From positions 36,001 through 100,000 of the forward strand of contig CAJNDS010000473.1 of NCBI GenBank assembly GCA_905221605.1: a stretch of DNA of 64,000 nt, written 5' to 3'. Under the pieces are notes generated by a model, which was given only the letters and a program-made list of their open reading frames with translations, had not been told where the DNA came from and made no database searches. Position 1 is the stretch's first letter. The number at the start of each line of letters is the position of its first letter. Shown here in pieces: positions 1 through 11,900 of the stretch. This DNA comes from Symbiodinium natans. Lineage: Eukaryota > Sar > Dinophyceae > Suessiales > Symbiodiniaceae. Made by a program: the position numbers and the translations under genes.

Positions 1-2631
1 GGTATCGAAGCACAAAAATAGTAGGGGAAGGTAACCAAAACCTCAAAATAGAGCGACAGGTGTAGACGTCTCGCGCCTATTTTGACTTTTGGGCTCCAAA
101 ATGGTCTATTTTCCACCTATTTTCCAACTATTTCCTCATCCACCAGCTGCAAATCGTGTCTATTTGAAGATTGTTGTTGTCTATTTGGGAAAAATGATGG
201 ATTCTATCCATCATCATTTTTCCCAAATACAGTAGGTATCAAGGGTACATCTCCATGATGCTACTTGGTATTTGTTGTTGTATTGCTCATTTTAGAGTCG
301 AAATGGGCTTGAAAAGCAGATATTGATGGTACATTTGGTCCATCAGCATGCATATTTGTTGTCTTAAGAGCATTTTAAATGCTCCTCTTCCTCTCCAAAG
401 AGGTATTGTTGTTGTTTTGAAGACGTCTTGTCTTCGAAATTGGCCTTGAAAACAGGTTTCCATGGCACATCTGGTATGTGCCACTTGAGATGAAGGGTAT
501 TTTGAGGGATTTATCCCCCTCAAAATACCCGAACATCGAGAATCCCATCACGAAATGGGTCTAAAAACAGGTTTAGGTGGTACATTCTCTATGCACCACT
601 TAGGATTAGGTGTTGGGGTTGGTATCTTGATGGATTTATTCCCATCAAAATAGCCAATCCCAACCCGAACATTTAAAATCCCATCACGAATATAACCCGA
701 AACTTTCGTTGTTATATCCGAGATGGGAACCCGAAACTCTTCGATTTTAGCATCGAAACATTTCCGAAAAACAGTTCTTTTTGGAGGTCGACCTTGGTCG
801 ACCGACAAAAATTTTTTTTTTCTCGGAAGAGCAGTTTTTTCTAAATTACAAGAGAATTAGGCTTACGACCGACAAAAAATTTTTTTTACGGAAGAGCGTG
901 ACAAGATTTGGAGTTGGAAAAATGGAGGATTTATCCTCCTCCATTTTTTCCAACTCCATGTCGAAATGGTCCTCTATTTCACGATGGCCTTGGCCATGTG
1001 ATGGCATTGGTGTTGGTGTTTTGGAATTGGAATTTTCAATTCCAATTCCAATTCCAAAACACCATACGTCAAGAAATTGGCCTTTCAGGACAAGTCACGA
1101 TGGCCTTGCTAAAGGACTTTTGACCCGTAAAGGCACTTTTCCATAATAGAATTTCCAAATCTACGGTAATTTCCTGCGCACATGTGCTTGCACATGTGCG
1201 CGGGAAAAAGGTCAAAGAGACCTATATGTTTAAATTCCAAATAACTTGGATGGATCTTCGATCCATCCAAGTTATTGGGATTTAAACGTTTAAATTCCTT
1301 ATAGGAGGAGGATCGAAGATCCTCCTCCTATTAGGAATTTAAACATTCAAATGGATAATAAGGAAGGATCTTCGATCCTTCCTTATAATCCATTTGAATT
1401 ACTTACGTTTCTCGACGTAAATCAAAGAAAATTCTAACAGCCTGAAGAGCTTTAGCTCTTCCGGCTGTTGGAATTTTAACTAGGTCTGGAAGGCCGAAGG
1501 CCTTCCATCCCTACTTAAAATCCCACCAGCCATAAATCAATGAGAATACTACCAGGATATGTGTTGGATGGTGCCGAATAGGCACCATTCAACACATCAG
1601 GAAGGGGTTTGGGGAAACCTTGGTTTCCCCAATTAACTACTTAACCGTCTAGGATCCGAAGGATCCTAGACTCCCTCTAGTATAAAATAAAGAAAATCCT
1701 AACGAGACTCGAGAGAGGACGACCCCGAATAGGGGTCGTTCGAACGACCTTAATATAGCAAAGCAGAATGAGAGGCTTCGCCTCTCATTATGCTTTGCGT
1801 CTATGTATAAGTCAATGAAAAAACTAACTAAATCCTGCAGGTGTGCGCGCGAGAAATCCACCCGAAATTTCACGATGGCGTCTCGGCTTTGTAATTTGTT
1901 GCAAAATCCCAAAGTAGCTTTTGGAAAATGGTGTCAACAAAATAAGCTTAGCGATCTGATTTCTATTATGCTTTTTTAGGTTTACAGGTCAAAAGCATAA
2001 TAACTAGGCCAATTTCTGAGATGAAATCTCAGAAAATGGTCTAGTTATAATTCTCTTGTGAGAGGCCAATTTCTCTAAGGAATTTGACCTAGCAGGTCAA
2101 AATCCTTAGAGACCGACAAAAAAAACTTTTTTACGGCAAGGCGTGACAAGGCGTTTTTCCATAATAACTCATGAATTTAGGCCAATTTCCCATTTTCCAG
2201 AATTCCATTTCTGAAATGGTCTGGAAATGGAGGCTCTTAGCCTCCTCCATTTCCAGACCATATTTCACAATCCAAAGCTGTAAATCGTGTCTACTTTGAA
2301 ATATGAGAAGTTCAATTTCTGAACTGGAGTGTTCATTGAACTGTGTTTGTGGTAGAAGTGTTGTTGTTTTTATATAGGATCCTAGTCTATTTTAGTAGGA
2401 TTTTAGTTCAATTTCTATTGAACTTATATTGTCAGGATGAAGCCCATTTCCATCTCTTCACTTGATTAACAAAGGGTTAGGTTTATTTTTTAACTACTTT
2501 CCTCTGGATTTCAACTCCAGATATAAGACCACTTGGATTATTCCCTGGTCAGCTTAGAGTAGAAGCTGGCTTGCCAAGTAAACTAATTCCTAGTTAATTT
2601 TATAATTGTGTGAGCAACCTGCTATAATCTT
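1..2631. other. AT-rich, hairpin-rich organelle-type non-coding block (copy 1)
   Basis: No credible protein gene is seen; short ORFs here are translations through inverted repeats. The stretch is packed with near-perfect hairpins with 3-6 nt loops, for example around 186-227, 486-522, 1018-1061, 1234-1285, 1300-1345, 1352-1398, 1443-1470, 1483-1507, 1565-1600, 1650-1672 and 1755-1800. Many loops are TTC or GAA. Motifs such as 'cacgatggcct' and 'cgaccgacaaaaa' recur. The block at about 1-1150 reappears in diverged form after the LSU rRNA. Base composition and structure differ sharply from everything after 6064. Dinoflagellate organelle DNAs (plastid minicircle cores, mitochondrial intergenic DNA) are known to be rich in inverted repeats, which fits; the assignment is inference. 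Confidence 0.6.
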
Positions 2632-4725
2632 TATTTGACTACTAAGCGGTTGTAAGATGCGATTAATAAAGCTTCAATATCCATTTATCGAAAAGATACC
2701 TCTTTGTAGATAAAGAGAAATCTCTGCAGAATAAGAGCATACTGAATTATAGAGGTGCTGAATCTCTTCATTAGCTTTCAGCTCCAAGAATGTGAAATGA
2801 GCTAAAAGATTATTAGTTAGATTTGTGTATTGTAAATGAAAGGTGAAAAGAATACCGAAAGGTAGGTGAAACTACATTTTACACTGCTACAAGTCCTACA
2901 GATTGTTTTCTTCTTCTAGATCACACATCCACACACCACTTACTAATACACATCACTAATATAACTGCTTGTAGAAGAAAGAATTATCGAATTTCAATCA
3001 CCACACTATAAAGTGTTTAAAGCCCGAATGCTAGCGATCTAACTATCCATCCAATGTGCAACTCACAACACCCATTCCAACTAAATTGAGTCTATTAAAG
3101 ATTAAAATGCTCAGAGATACACACCTGCCATCCAACCAATAGTTAGCAGTTAAATCTTATACGAGCCAATGTTAATATCTGGATCTGTTCAAAAGAAATA
3201 ATGCTGTCTAATAAACAACAAAGGCACTACAACCCAACTAGACAGTGCTCAGCTATACTTGTAAAATGCTCTCCTCATTATAACCCCAACAATAAGATCC
3301 ACCACCCAAAACATACATCATTCGCAATCTCGTTAAGATGGGTATTCACTTCTCTGACAAATGGTCCATATAACCCCAAATAAATAGCCAAAGTTCTGTC
3401 TTAAATCAAATTCCCCCACAACACCCTTTCAAGTAAATAAACAAGCGACTCCTCACAAACCAAAAGACCTCAAAAGTAGGATTAATTGGATCCATCTTTT
3501 CAAAAGTATGTAGCATCTTATGAGCTAAATTATCCATCGACCCCATCACATATACCAAATAAAGCCTTTACTGAAGCTCTAAATGTCGAGATAGAATAAG
3601 ATTCACAAGTCAAAATGGCAATTTAAGTAATTTAAATTCTCTACAACCCAACTATAAATCCCCACCTCCCAAACCCACCTACTGACAAACATGCACACTC
3701 CAAAACACAAGCCCTCAAGCAAGATCCTTCCAGATATAGCTGAAGGTTAAAAGACTTGTTAACCCCCCTCCCATACCTTGTACACATTAAAACAGCTTGG
3801 TCAATACACTAATACATACCCAGAAGTCCATAATAAGCCAACTCCAAGAACTCGACCCATAACTTGTCTAACTTAGGGATAACAATAATATTTATCAAGC
3901 GACTGTATAGCAAATACACAAGTTTTAGTTAAAGATGTCTAGATTTTAGAACTGATATGTGACCAGCATACATCACACAAACGTTGGCCGTAACTATAAC
4001 GGTCCTAAGGTAGCAAATTTCCTTGTCGTCCTAATAACGACCTGCATGAAACATAGAACGATTCGATAGCTGTCTTGCACACACATCATGGTAAAATATT
4101 CATCAGTACAAAGAATATGCTGGCTCACTAAGACCACACTAAAGGACAAAAAGACCCTCTGAAGCTTTATAGGGATAAAATCTAGTATCTCCATGCCCCC
4201 CATCACCCAACACACAAGAAGCGAGAAAGACAGGCATTACTACTATGCAACGACCGAAGTTAGTCTAAAGACTGTTTAATTGGGCGATAAGCTTATCTAA
4301 TCCACCTAAGGTGAACAAAGCCATCCAATCAACCAACTAATAAGTGCAAAGATACATGTTTCGCTTAATGGCCCAAGAAGTCCTTCCCAGTATTTAAATG
4401 CTATCTTAATGAGCTTAGAATTAATCTACCAACACCAAGCTACTCTACGGATAACAGTAATTTCGGCAATACGAAAGCTCACATTATCAAGAAAAATGCA
4501 CCTCGATGTCGGCTTATCATCACCAAAATCTGTAGCTAGCTTATTGGTGGGAGTGCTCATCCGTAAATCGGTACGTGAGCTGGGTTCAGAACGATGTAAA
4601 TCAGTTTGGTCTATATCTTTAATCATACAGACAAGAAATGCATTCTTTTCTCAGTACGCAAGGACCAGAAAGATTAAGCTAAAGCTGAATTTAACAATAT
4701 AGTGGTATCACTGTTTCAAGATAAG
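2632..4725 (+). rRNA. Organellar-type large-subunit (23S-like) rRNA, continuous and divergent
   Basis: Conserved LSU rRNA blocks occur in the correct order on the + strand. A 5' block resembling GACTAAGCG...GATGC is at about 2636. The AAAGGTGAAAAGAA block at the end of domain I is at about 2838. A domain II block (GATCTAACTAT) lies near 3037. The almost invariant domain IV/V helix GGCCGTAACTATAACGGTCC is at 3985-4004, followed by the AAAGACCC block near 4148. CACCTCGATGTCGGCT is at about 4499 and GAGCTGGGTTCAGAACG near 4577. The sarcin-ricin loop region AGTACGCAAGGACC is at about 4653. Length is about 2.1 kb, short for bacteria (about 2.9 kb) but usual for reduced organelle LSU rRNAs. It is AT-rich. 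It is one continuous gene, unlike the fragmented mitochondrial LSU of dinoflagellates, so plastid origin is more likely; a mitochondrial origin in another lineage cannot be excluded. Ends are approximate. Confidence 0.85.
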
Positions 4726-6064
4726 TGATTAGCAGCCCAACCACCATACCACTAATGGTGGCCCATTATGGGATTCCCCTTGCTGCAATCACATTTGCTT
4801 CAATAATTGGTGGTTTAGAGTTGCGAACAACTCTACTCGTCCGGTTATCGAAGCAATAATTAATAGGGGAGGGTAACCAAAACCCTAAAATAGAGCGATG
4901 GGTGTACTACTCTCGCGCCAATTTTGACTTTGAGGGTCAGAAATCGACTAAAAACACACATATTTTCACATATCCAGGAGCAAATCGTGTCTATTTAATG
5001 GGATTGGGAAAGTGAAAGCTTGCTTTCACTTTCACTTTCCCAATCCCATAACAGGTATTAAGGGTACATTTCCTTGATGTCCATGGGATTTGGTCTTTTC
5101 AAGAGCATTTATTGTTGTTGATTTAGCTCAAATTGGTCTTGAAAACCAGGATTAAGGGTACATTTCGCATGCTACTCTTATGATGTTGTTGTTGTTGTTG
5201 TTGTTTTAAGAGCATTTTACTCTTGAAATGGGCCTCAAAACCAGGTTTGATGGCACATATAATCCACCTTCATGTGGATTTGTTGTTGTCTTGTATCTTT
5301 TAAGATCGAAATGGGCCTTGAAAACAGTAATCCATGGCACATTCTGATGATGCCCATGGATATTTGTGGCTTCAAAAGCATTCTAGATGCTCAAATACCT
5401 CTCAAAGGAGGTATTCATGGCCCATGACACATGCACCACTTGGGTGTAAGGGTATTTTGAGGGATTTATCCCCCTCAAAATACCCGAACATTTATATTTC
5501 CATCACGAATTGGAACCCGAAACTTCTCAAATGGATCACGTTTGAGGACCCGAAACTTCCGAAACGGATCACGAAAGTGTTCCGAAACATTTCGAAAAAA
5601 CGTTATTTTTGTTGGTCGAGCTTGCTCGACCGACAAAAACAACTTTTTTTCGGAAGACCGGTTTTTTCTAATTTTGACTAGAATTAGGCTTACGACCGAC
5701 AAAGAAAACTTTTTTACGGAAGAGCGTGACAAGATTTTAGGGCTTGATATTTGGGATTTGGAAATTGGAATTTTCAATTCCAATTTCAATTTCCAAATCC
5801 CAATACTTTTCACGATGGCCTCTCAAGATGGCCTCTAAATTCACGATGGCCTCATGATGATGCCTTCATTTCACGATGGCCTCATATTTCACGATGGCCT
5901 ACTTATTATGAAAATGACTCATAAACCTAAAATTCCATAATAGCTTTTCATTTTCTAAGCTTATCTTGTTGTGCCCATGTTCCCAAACCTACTTCGGGTT
6001 TTTTGGTCAAAATAAGCTTAGCCGACGCCAAACTGCATTTTCCTGCGCACATGTGCTTGCACAG
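4726..6064. other. Organelle-type hairpin-rich non-coding block (copy 2)
   Basis: From about 4842 the sequence restarts the block seen at position 1 (GGTTATCGAAGC..., GGGTAACCAAAACC, TCTCGCGCC) and follows the same order of landmarks: a hairpin at about 5003-5050, 'AAGGGTACAT' segments, the conserved hairpin with TATTTTGAGGGATTTATCC at 5452-5484, the 'cgaccgacaaaaa' segment, and repeated 'cacgatggcct'. The arms of several hairpins have changed compared with copy 1 while still pairing. The block stops abruptly at about 6064 inside the motif CCTGCGCACATGTGCTTGCA, whose complete hairpin is seen at 1173-1204. No gene is visible. Confidence 0.6.
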
Positions 6065-6265
6065 CATGGCGTCTGCCTTACCGGCGAACCTTCTTCAAAG
6101 GAGAGGTGATTAGTTCACACGAAAAAACCGATGGTCCCAGCCGGGGGGACCTAAGTGAGCTTTCGACTTTCAGCCTCGATCTTATTCGCCCGTGTTGTCA
6201 TTTTCCAAGGAGCCTCTTGCGAGTCTCTTCAATGAGTCACTTCTGGCATCAAACAGTGTTAAAGC

Positions 6266-6504
6266 GAATAGGGGAATGTGAGTTGGCAGCTAACCACAAG
6301 CGCTCAAGTGGAGCGAGCTCAGTGGAGCTGTGATGCCTCAGGGCATAGCATCGAGATGGATATCTCCCCTGTTCGCATAGAGGAGACGCCCGAGTTCGAT
6401 TGGAATCGCACAGAATTGTAAAGCGTTACTTTGCGATACATGTTGCGATGTGGATTATTCATGAGGATTGAAATTTCATATGATACCTTTCGAGAGGGGT
6501 TTTT
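6266..6504 (+). repeat. tRNA-like (SINE-like) repeat, copy 1
   Basis: This copy is nearly identical to 6826-7056. It carries GAGCTCAGTGG near 6315, resembling a pol III A box, and GAGTTCGATTGG near 6391, resembling part of a B box. The two boxes are about 80 nt apart, wider than in most tRNAs, and the last two bases of the B box do not match. A tRNA-derived SINE or an uncharacterised small RNA gene are both possible. The + orientation is assumed from the boxes. Confidence 0.35.
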
Positions 6505-6825
6505 TTATAGACACTTCGCGAGCGTATGACCCCTTATGAAGGAGCCCGAAGTTTCGGGTAGGCCCAAAACGACTCGAGAAAAAAAGAAAGGGGATGGGAT
6601 GATGTAAGTTTGGGTTGCAGTTATCCCTAAACCCGAAGTTTCGAAGTTGCCGTTTTGCAAGTGCATGTTGTGCGAGTGAATCAGTGCTTCAACCTCAGTT
6701 TTGGGCGCTCACTGGACATGTGCATGCTGGCAATCACACACAACATGATGAGCGTGTCAGCACACTGATGCCCCAAGCTTGCAAAACGACCTTTAGCAGT
6801 TTGTTTTTTTCCCACCCTCGCCCTG

Positions 6826-7056
6826 GGGAATGTGAGTTGGCAAAGCTAACCACAAGCGCTCAAGTGGAGCGAGCTCAGTGGAGCTGTGATGCCTCAGGGC
6901 ATAGCATCGAGATGGATGTCCCCCCTGTTCGCATGGCCCGAGTTCGATTGGAATCGCAGAATTGTGAAGCTTTTTTTCTGTGATACATGTTGCGATGTGG
7001 ATTACTCATGAGGATGGAAATTTTATATGATACCTTTCGAGAGGCGGGCTGTACCT
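6826..7056 (+). repeat. tRNA-like (SINE-like) repeat, copy 2
   Basis: Second copy of the element at 6266-6504, about 560 bp downstream in the same orientation. Small differences include AAAGC in place of CAGC at its start and loss of about 12 bases before the B-box-like word. Both copies end with a GATACATGTTGCGATGTGGA...GATACCTTTCGAGAGG segment. Confidence 0.35.
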
Positions 7057-7938
7057 TCCACTTTCCTTGGAACGATTGTGCGCTGACACAGTTACCGAGC
7101 CTGATGCATGCTTCTGGTTGAAGTGAAAACCAGCCCAGTAGTAGAAGCCACGGCACGTGTCCAGGACTTCACTCCTGCACTGAATCTCTTTTAAGGTTTT
7201 TTCCAGCCCAGACCCTCTTTAACACCATAGATGTTTGCTGCTGTGTGTGAATGTTCCAGTTTGAGGGTTTGGGTTTAGGGTGCCGGGTAAGCTTAGAACG
7301 TGCTACAATGAAGAGAAGCCCGGAGGCTCTTGACCAAAAACAAACAACTCATGAAATGCAGCCACTCAGCTCTTCACCCGTGTAGCGCTGTTCTGCGCAG
7401 CGCTGTTGCTGCTTCCTTCAGAAGGCACAGCACAATGCGACGAAGCGGGCTTGGAGCTGACAGAAGCTGTAAACCAAGGATGCAGGGCTTGCGCCGCTAG
7501 GTTGCCACAATCAAGTCCAATCATCCAGGAGACGGGCTCGGAGGTGGGAGCTGCCCAAACATGTTTCATACAGGGTTTAGAGTTTAGGACTAGGGCTACA
7601 GTGAGGAGTTGCAACTCAGCCTTGTTCATGACAGCACATCTTCTTGCTTCTTGCTAAACTGTGAAATTGAAACCCTGAAACGAGTTCCCATGCACCTGCA
7701 CGCCGCCAAAGCATGGGCAAAAACACATAAGTCCTAGCTCAACCCGAGTCTCCCAAAATACCGTCTGCGTGGTTAAGAAGGTTCAGGGTCTAGGACTCTA
7801 GGGGTTCGGGTTTATCAACACTCCCATAAACGGAAAATTGCTCACTGTAGTCCGTGGAGCCCAAGGGCCAAGGGCTAAGTGAAAGCCTGCCCCCCACGAA
7901 GTCGATAAGGACGAACTCAGCGTCCTGCCAAGGCTCCT

Positions 7939-8128
7939 AAAGGGTTTAGGGTTTAGGGTTTAGGGTTTAGGGTTTAGGGTTTAGGGTTTAGGGTTTAACG
8001 TTTAGCGTTTAGGGTTTAGGGTTTAGGGTTTAGGGTTTAGGGTTTTTAGGGTTTAGGGTTTAGGGTTTAGGGTTTAGGGTTTAGGGTTTAGGGTTTAGGG
8101 TTAGGGTTTAAGGTTTAGGGTTAGGGTT
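7939..8128 (+). repeat. Interstitial TTTAGGG telomere-type array
   Basis: About 25 mostly perfect copies of TTTAGGG read on the + strand, with a few variants (TTTAACG, TTTAGCG, TTTTTAGGG). TTTAGGG is the telomere repeat of plants, many algae and dinoflagellates. Ordinary sequence follows on both sides, so it is interstitial in this assembly. Confidence 0.95.
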
Positions 8129-8336
8129 TGCTAAGGTTCCGCGCGCACCACCACGCGGGACGTGTGTTGTGGTGTGCACCCAGGTTCAACGCACTCTCCC
8201 AACCCACCCACCCACATCTCAACCTTGGGCGGGTTTAGGGTTTTATAATATCGTGTGTAAGTACAGTAGTGGGAGGGGGCGCTACGGGCCGCCTTTGACC
8301 AAATCCTGGGGTAACCCCCGCGACGGCCTCTCCGTC

Positions 8337-8765
8337 CCCCCAAGATCCATAGGCTTTTTTGGCGGGTTTAGGTTTTTTTTTTTGCCCGGTGTTTCCAAAT
8401 TATGATGCTTATGCCGGGCTTACAAGACCCATAGGTTTATGCCTTGGGCTCCCTTTGGTTTTTGGTCCTGCGCCTTCTCTACGATTGGGGAGGGTCTGGG
8501 ATTGGCCGAAGGAGGCCTTTCAGGAGACCTTTTGGAAGGACTGTCCTGGGACCTCCTGAAACCCTGCTTACAAGATCCATAGGTTTATATGTTGGGCTCC
8601 CTTTGATTTTTGGTCCTGGGAGACGATTGGGGAGGGTTTGGGAGGCCTGGCCGAAGGAGGCTTCCTGAAAGGATTCCTTTTGGGAACATGCTTGCAAGAT
8701 TTTGGCGGGTTTAGGGTTTTTTTGCCCGGTGTTTCCCAAATTATGATGCTTATACAGACCTTACA
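8337..8765. repeat. Subtelomere-like repeat units left of the LINE
   Basis: Units contain 'ccataggtttat', 'gggctccctttg', 'ttggtcctg', 'acgattggggaggg', then 'ttttggcgggtttaggg' and 'cccggtgtttcccaaattatg'. The same units in a better-preserved array resume at 22404 beyond the LINE, showing that the LINE landed inside the array. The 200 bp before this (8129-8336) are GC-rich spacer without a gene. Confidence 0.8.
8752..8765. repeat. Left target-site duplication of the LINE
   Basis: ATACAGACCTTACA occurs here and again at 22404-22417, directly after the A-rich end of the LINE. Removing everything between restores a continuous unit of the flanking repeat array. A 14-bp duplication and an A-rich 3' end are typical of target-primed reverse transcription. 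Confidence 0.85.
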
Positions 8766-8964
8766 GGCTCGGGCTCGAGCCGTCCCGCCCCTGGGGACAG
8801 CCCAGGACCACACGTGCAACTTACATTCTACATTGTTCTTTTCAGCTTTGGTGCACCTTTTGTTCTTCGCACATTGCGCAGTGAGCTAGTTAGATCTAGG
8901 ACACATTGTGGTCCGTTTCGGTAGACGTTTTTTCTGCAATTCGTCTAGATCATTCGAGTTGGCC

Positions 8965-11900
8965 ATGTCAAGCCCCGCGGAGACGCAAGATGGCGCAGCG
9001 CCCGCCGCCATGCCTACGGCCGAAGAGACCGCGGATTCCTCCAACTTGGCAGCAATTCCTCCCCAAGATATGGTCACTCGTGAACCCGTTGCCCAAGGAA
9101 CCATGCATGAGATCAATGCCAACTTACATGTCTGTGTTATGAGTGATGGTACTTACGCTAGTTTTGCTGACGGACATAAGATGACTATTTCAGAAGCAGT
9201 CTACGAGACCCTCCTGCAGGGTGTAGCTAATAGACCCACCCGACCCCGACCACCTTCGGATATTTCGAACATTACGGGTTTGCGCTCAGCTTCGGCAGCG
9301 ATGACCAATGATGAGCCCATAGAGTGGGGCGATATGGACCCAAATTTAGTTAGAGAGCTCCAGCAGAACCCGGCTAAGATGAAGGTATTTCTGGCTACAC
9401 ATAAGTCCAAGCAACCTCGACTAGAGTACCAGAGAGGCGGCGCAGCTTTTGTGCCTCCGCCAGAACAGCCCTCCTCCTCCTCCATCGGCCCTACACCTCC
9501 CCTTGCAACGGAGACCCCAGCCTTCTCACAGCTGCAAGCAGACTCGATGACTTCATGGTTTGAGAAGTATCATCATGAGCAGATTAGCCCCTTACTAGCC
9601 CGAGTCACTTCACTAGAAACAGCGAACCTCCCAGAAAAGTTTACCCACGCAGAAAGACAGGCCCGATTGGACAGGCTAGCTTCACTTTCGGTACATGCGG
9701 ATACTTACAATAGAACCTGCATCGTCCATGGCATCCCTCCTTTCTCCAACTACAGGACAATCCAGGACAATCTCTACTACCTTTTAGGCAGTACAGGCCT
9801 TTCTCTAGATGACTTGCAGTCCATGACCAACCATTTGTTGACGACAACCTCTGCTTTCTTGAAGCTGACTTTCGTTAGGGAGTCCCAGGCTAGACAGTTC
9901 TTCCAATCCTTTAGACAAAAGAAGCGATACTTCAGACAAAGAGACACAGGTGATGATGTACATGTTCGAGTAGAAAGGGATCTTGCCCCGACGGAACGTA
10001 TTGAAAGACAACCCCTCTTGGCGGTAGTGGATTGCCTCACCAAAATCGCCCCCCCAGGCGACCCTTCTCCACTGTACACGGAGTACCTTCGCACGGACTT
10101 CAACTCCCTGCAGCTTTGGAATCCAGAAGATGATAGTTTGCTAGCTCAGATTTTGTATGCACAGGATTCGGCTGCGAACATTGTGTGCCATCTAGGGATT
10201 CTCCCTTCTCACAAGACACACATTTTGAATACCTTTGGAGGTGCCCTACAGTCTAGGATGCACGACACCCTTCGCTTCCTTCAAGCCTCTGCAAATGCTT
10301 CTAGGCACAGGTCTACTAATGTTCGCTTTCACTATTCCAATGCTCAGGATATTAGCAACATCTCCCCATCAGAAGCGCTGAAGTACTTCCCTTACGAAAT
10401 TAGACCCCTTGAACTCACACAAGATATGCAGGATACCCTCGCTCACTCCCCCCAGGTGCTCATGGAAGCCTGTGCCTCCTCTGGGGGCCTGCAAGCAATT
10501 ATTCAGCAGGCTATGCAGGATCGAGGAATTTCCCATTCGGACTTTGGAAAGGGCTCCAAACAAAAAGGCAATCGCCCTAGTCGGCCAGAACGACATGATG
10601 CTCAGGAAGAGACTCAGGAATTTGCTCCACGAAAGGGAAATAAAGGTAAGGGAAAGCGTCAGAATCAAGCCGGTTTTGCCCCACAGGACTCCTACACCAT
10701 TCGAAGAGGGGATTGGCAGCCCCAAAACTTTGACACCAACTATCAATGGCAGCCTCCACCAGCTAATAATGCCTCACAATGGGGTCCTCCTTCCTCACTA
10801 CCTTCTTGGGGTGCCCAGCCTGTACCGGCCCCGGTGGCTACCCGCCCAGGATGGGGGCAGAGACAACAATGGTCTGGTGGAGGAGGTAAAAACAACAGCC
10901 TCTTGGATGATAGCACCTTGAGCTCCAACCTGATCCAATGCGATGATTGTTCGGCACTACTCGGTACCAACTCCTCTTGCTTGGTCTGCACCAACTCTTC
11001 CCACTTGGAGATCTTACAACAATTTCAAAGATTTGAGGGGTTGGAAGCTTTTGATCAACCGATTGTTGAATGGTTTGCCTGCCCTTTTTTCGTCCCGAGA
11101 CCAGATGGTAGTCTCCCTTCTTGTAATACCTCTAACAACCAGCCTTGCTACTGTTGTATCACTTGGGATAGTTGGGCCACTAGGTTTTACTCAGGATCCC
11201 TCACAGCCCCGGAAGCCAATCCTATCATGCACTCACTCATGGCTGCATATGAACGAGCAGTTCTAGAACTGTTGGAGAACCCTGTTGAAATCTACCAACA
11301 GTACAAGACCTCCTACTCAGACATCTACAAACTTCGTTTTCCTGACTCTGTGGTGAGTTGGTGGTATATGATCCTCAATGATTCGGTGTCCCAAAACGAC
11401 CCCTTAGACCCGTTGCCAAAGCCTTGGAAGCACTCCTCCTTTGCGAACCAATCACCCTCCCTTCTCTCTCAACCCCCCGCTTTCCATCAGCTCTCATACC
11501 CTGTGAAGTCTTGTAATATACAGGACACCAGTAAGTTCCTTTCGATCATTCAGTTCTCCTGCGATGGATTTGCCGATGTACTCAGGGATTCTTTTGAGCT
11601 TCCGGATTTCACTGTGGTTTCTTGTTTTCAGTATTTCAAGCAGGATTTGATCACTCTTGATATTGTTCCCTGGCATTCCATGGTTCGAGAGTCATTTCGT
11701 TGGGCTTTTCAAGACCTTCAGATCGCCCCCTCCTTCTCGGTACAATCCGTAGAGGAAATAGTCTACGCTGTACTTTCAAACCGGCAGGATTACCTGCTGG
11801 ACCAGTTCTGCAAAACTTTCTGCTTTCTCCTTTCCAAGTATCCCGAACTTATGCCGGTTTTCCTAGGCCAACTCCCATACTCCAACGAGCCCCTCAAGAA

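Larger units (their letters stand above)
6065..7938. other. Nuclear-type spacer, no gene recognised
   Basis: GC content rises at once after 6064. The stretch holds a duplicated element of about 230 bp (listed separately), short TTTAGGG-like words near 7265 and 7570, and no reading frame I recognise. Short ORFs on both strands look like chance. Confidence 0.4.

Noticed and set aside
781..1146. ORF of about 120 aa in the organelle-type block (and similar ones near 5475-5838)
   Set aside because: It runs through A-tracts and perfect inverted repeats, has no recognisable domain, and is not conserved as a frame in the second copy of the block.
4740..4842. Short frame MVAHYGIPLAAITFASIIGG just after the LSU rRNA, as a possible organelle protein fragment
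   Set aside because: Too short, and matches no organelle protein I can name.
6310..6410. Functional tRNA gene
   Set aside because: The A-box-like and B-box-like words are too far apart, the B box is imperfect, and no cloverleaf with a 7-nt anticodon loop could be drawn.
7939..8128. True chromosome end
   Set aside because: Unique sequence and genes continue on both sides of every TTTAGGG/CCCTAAA array, so they are interstitial here.
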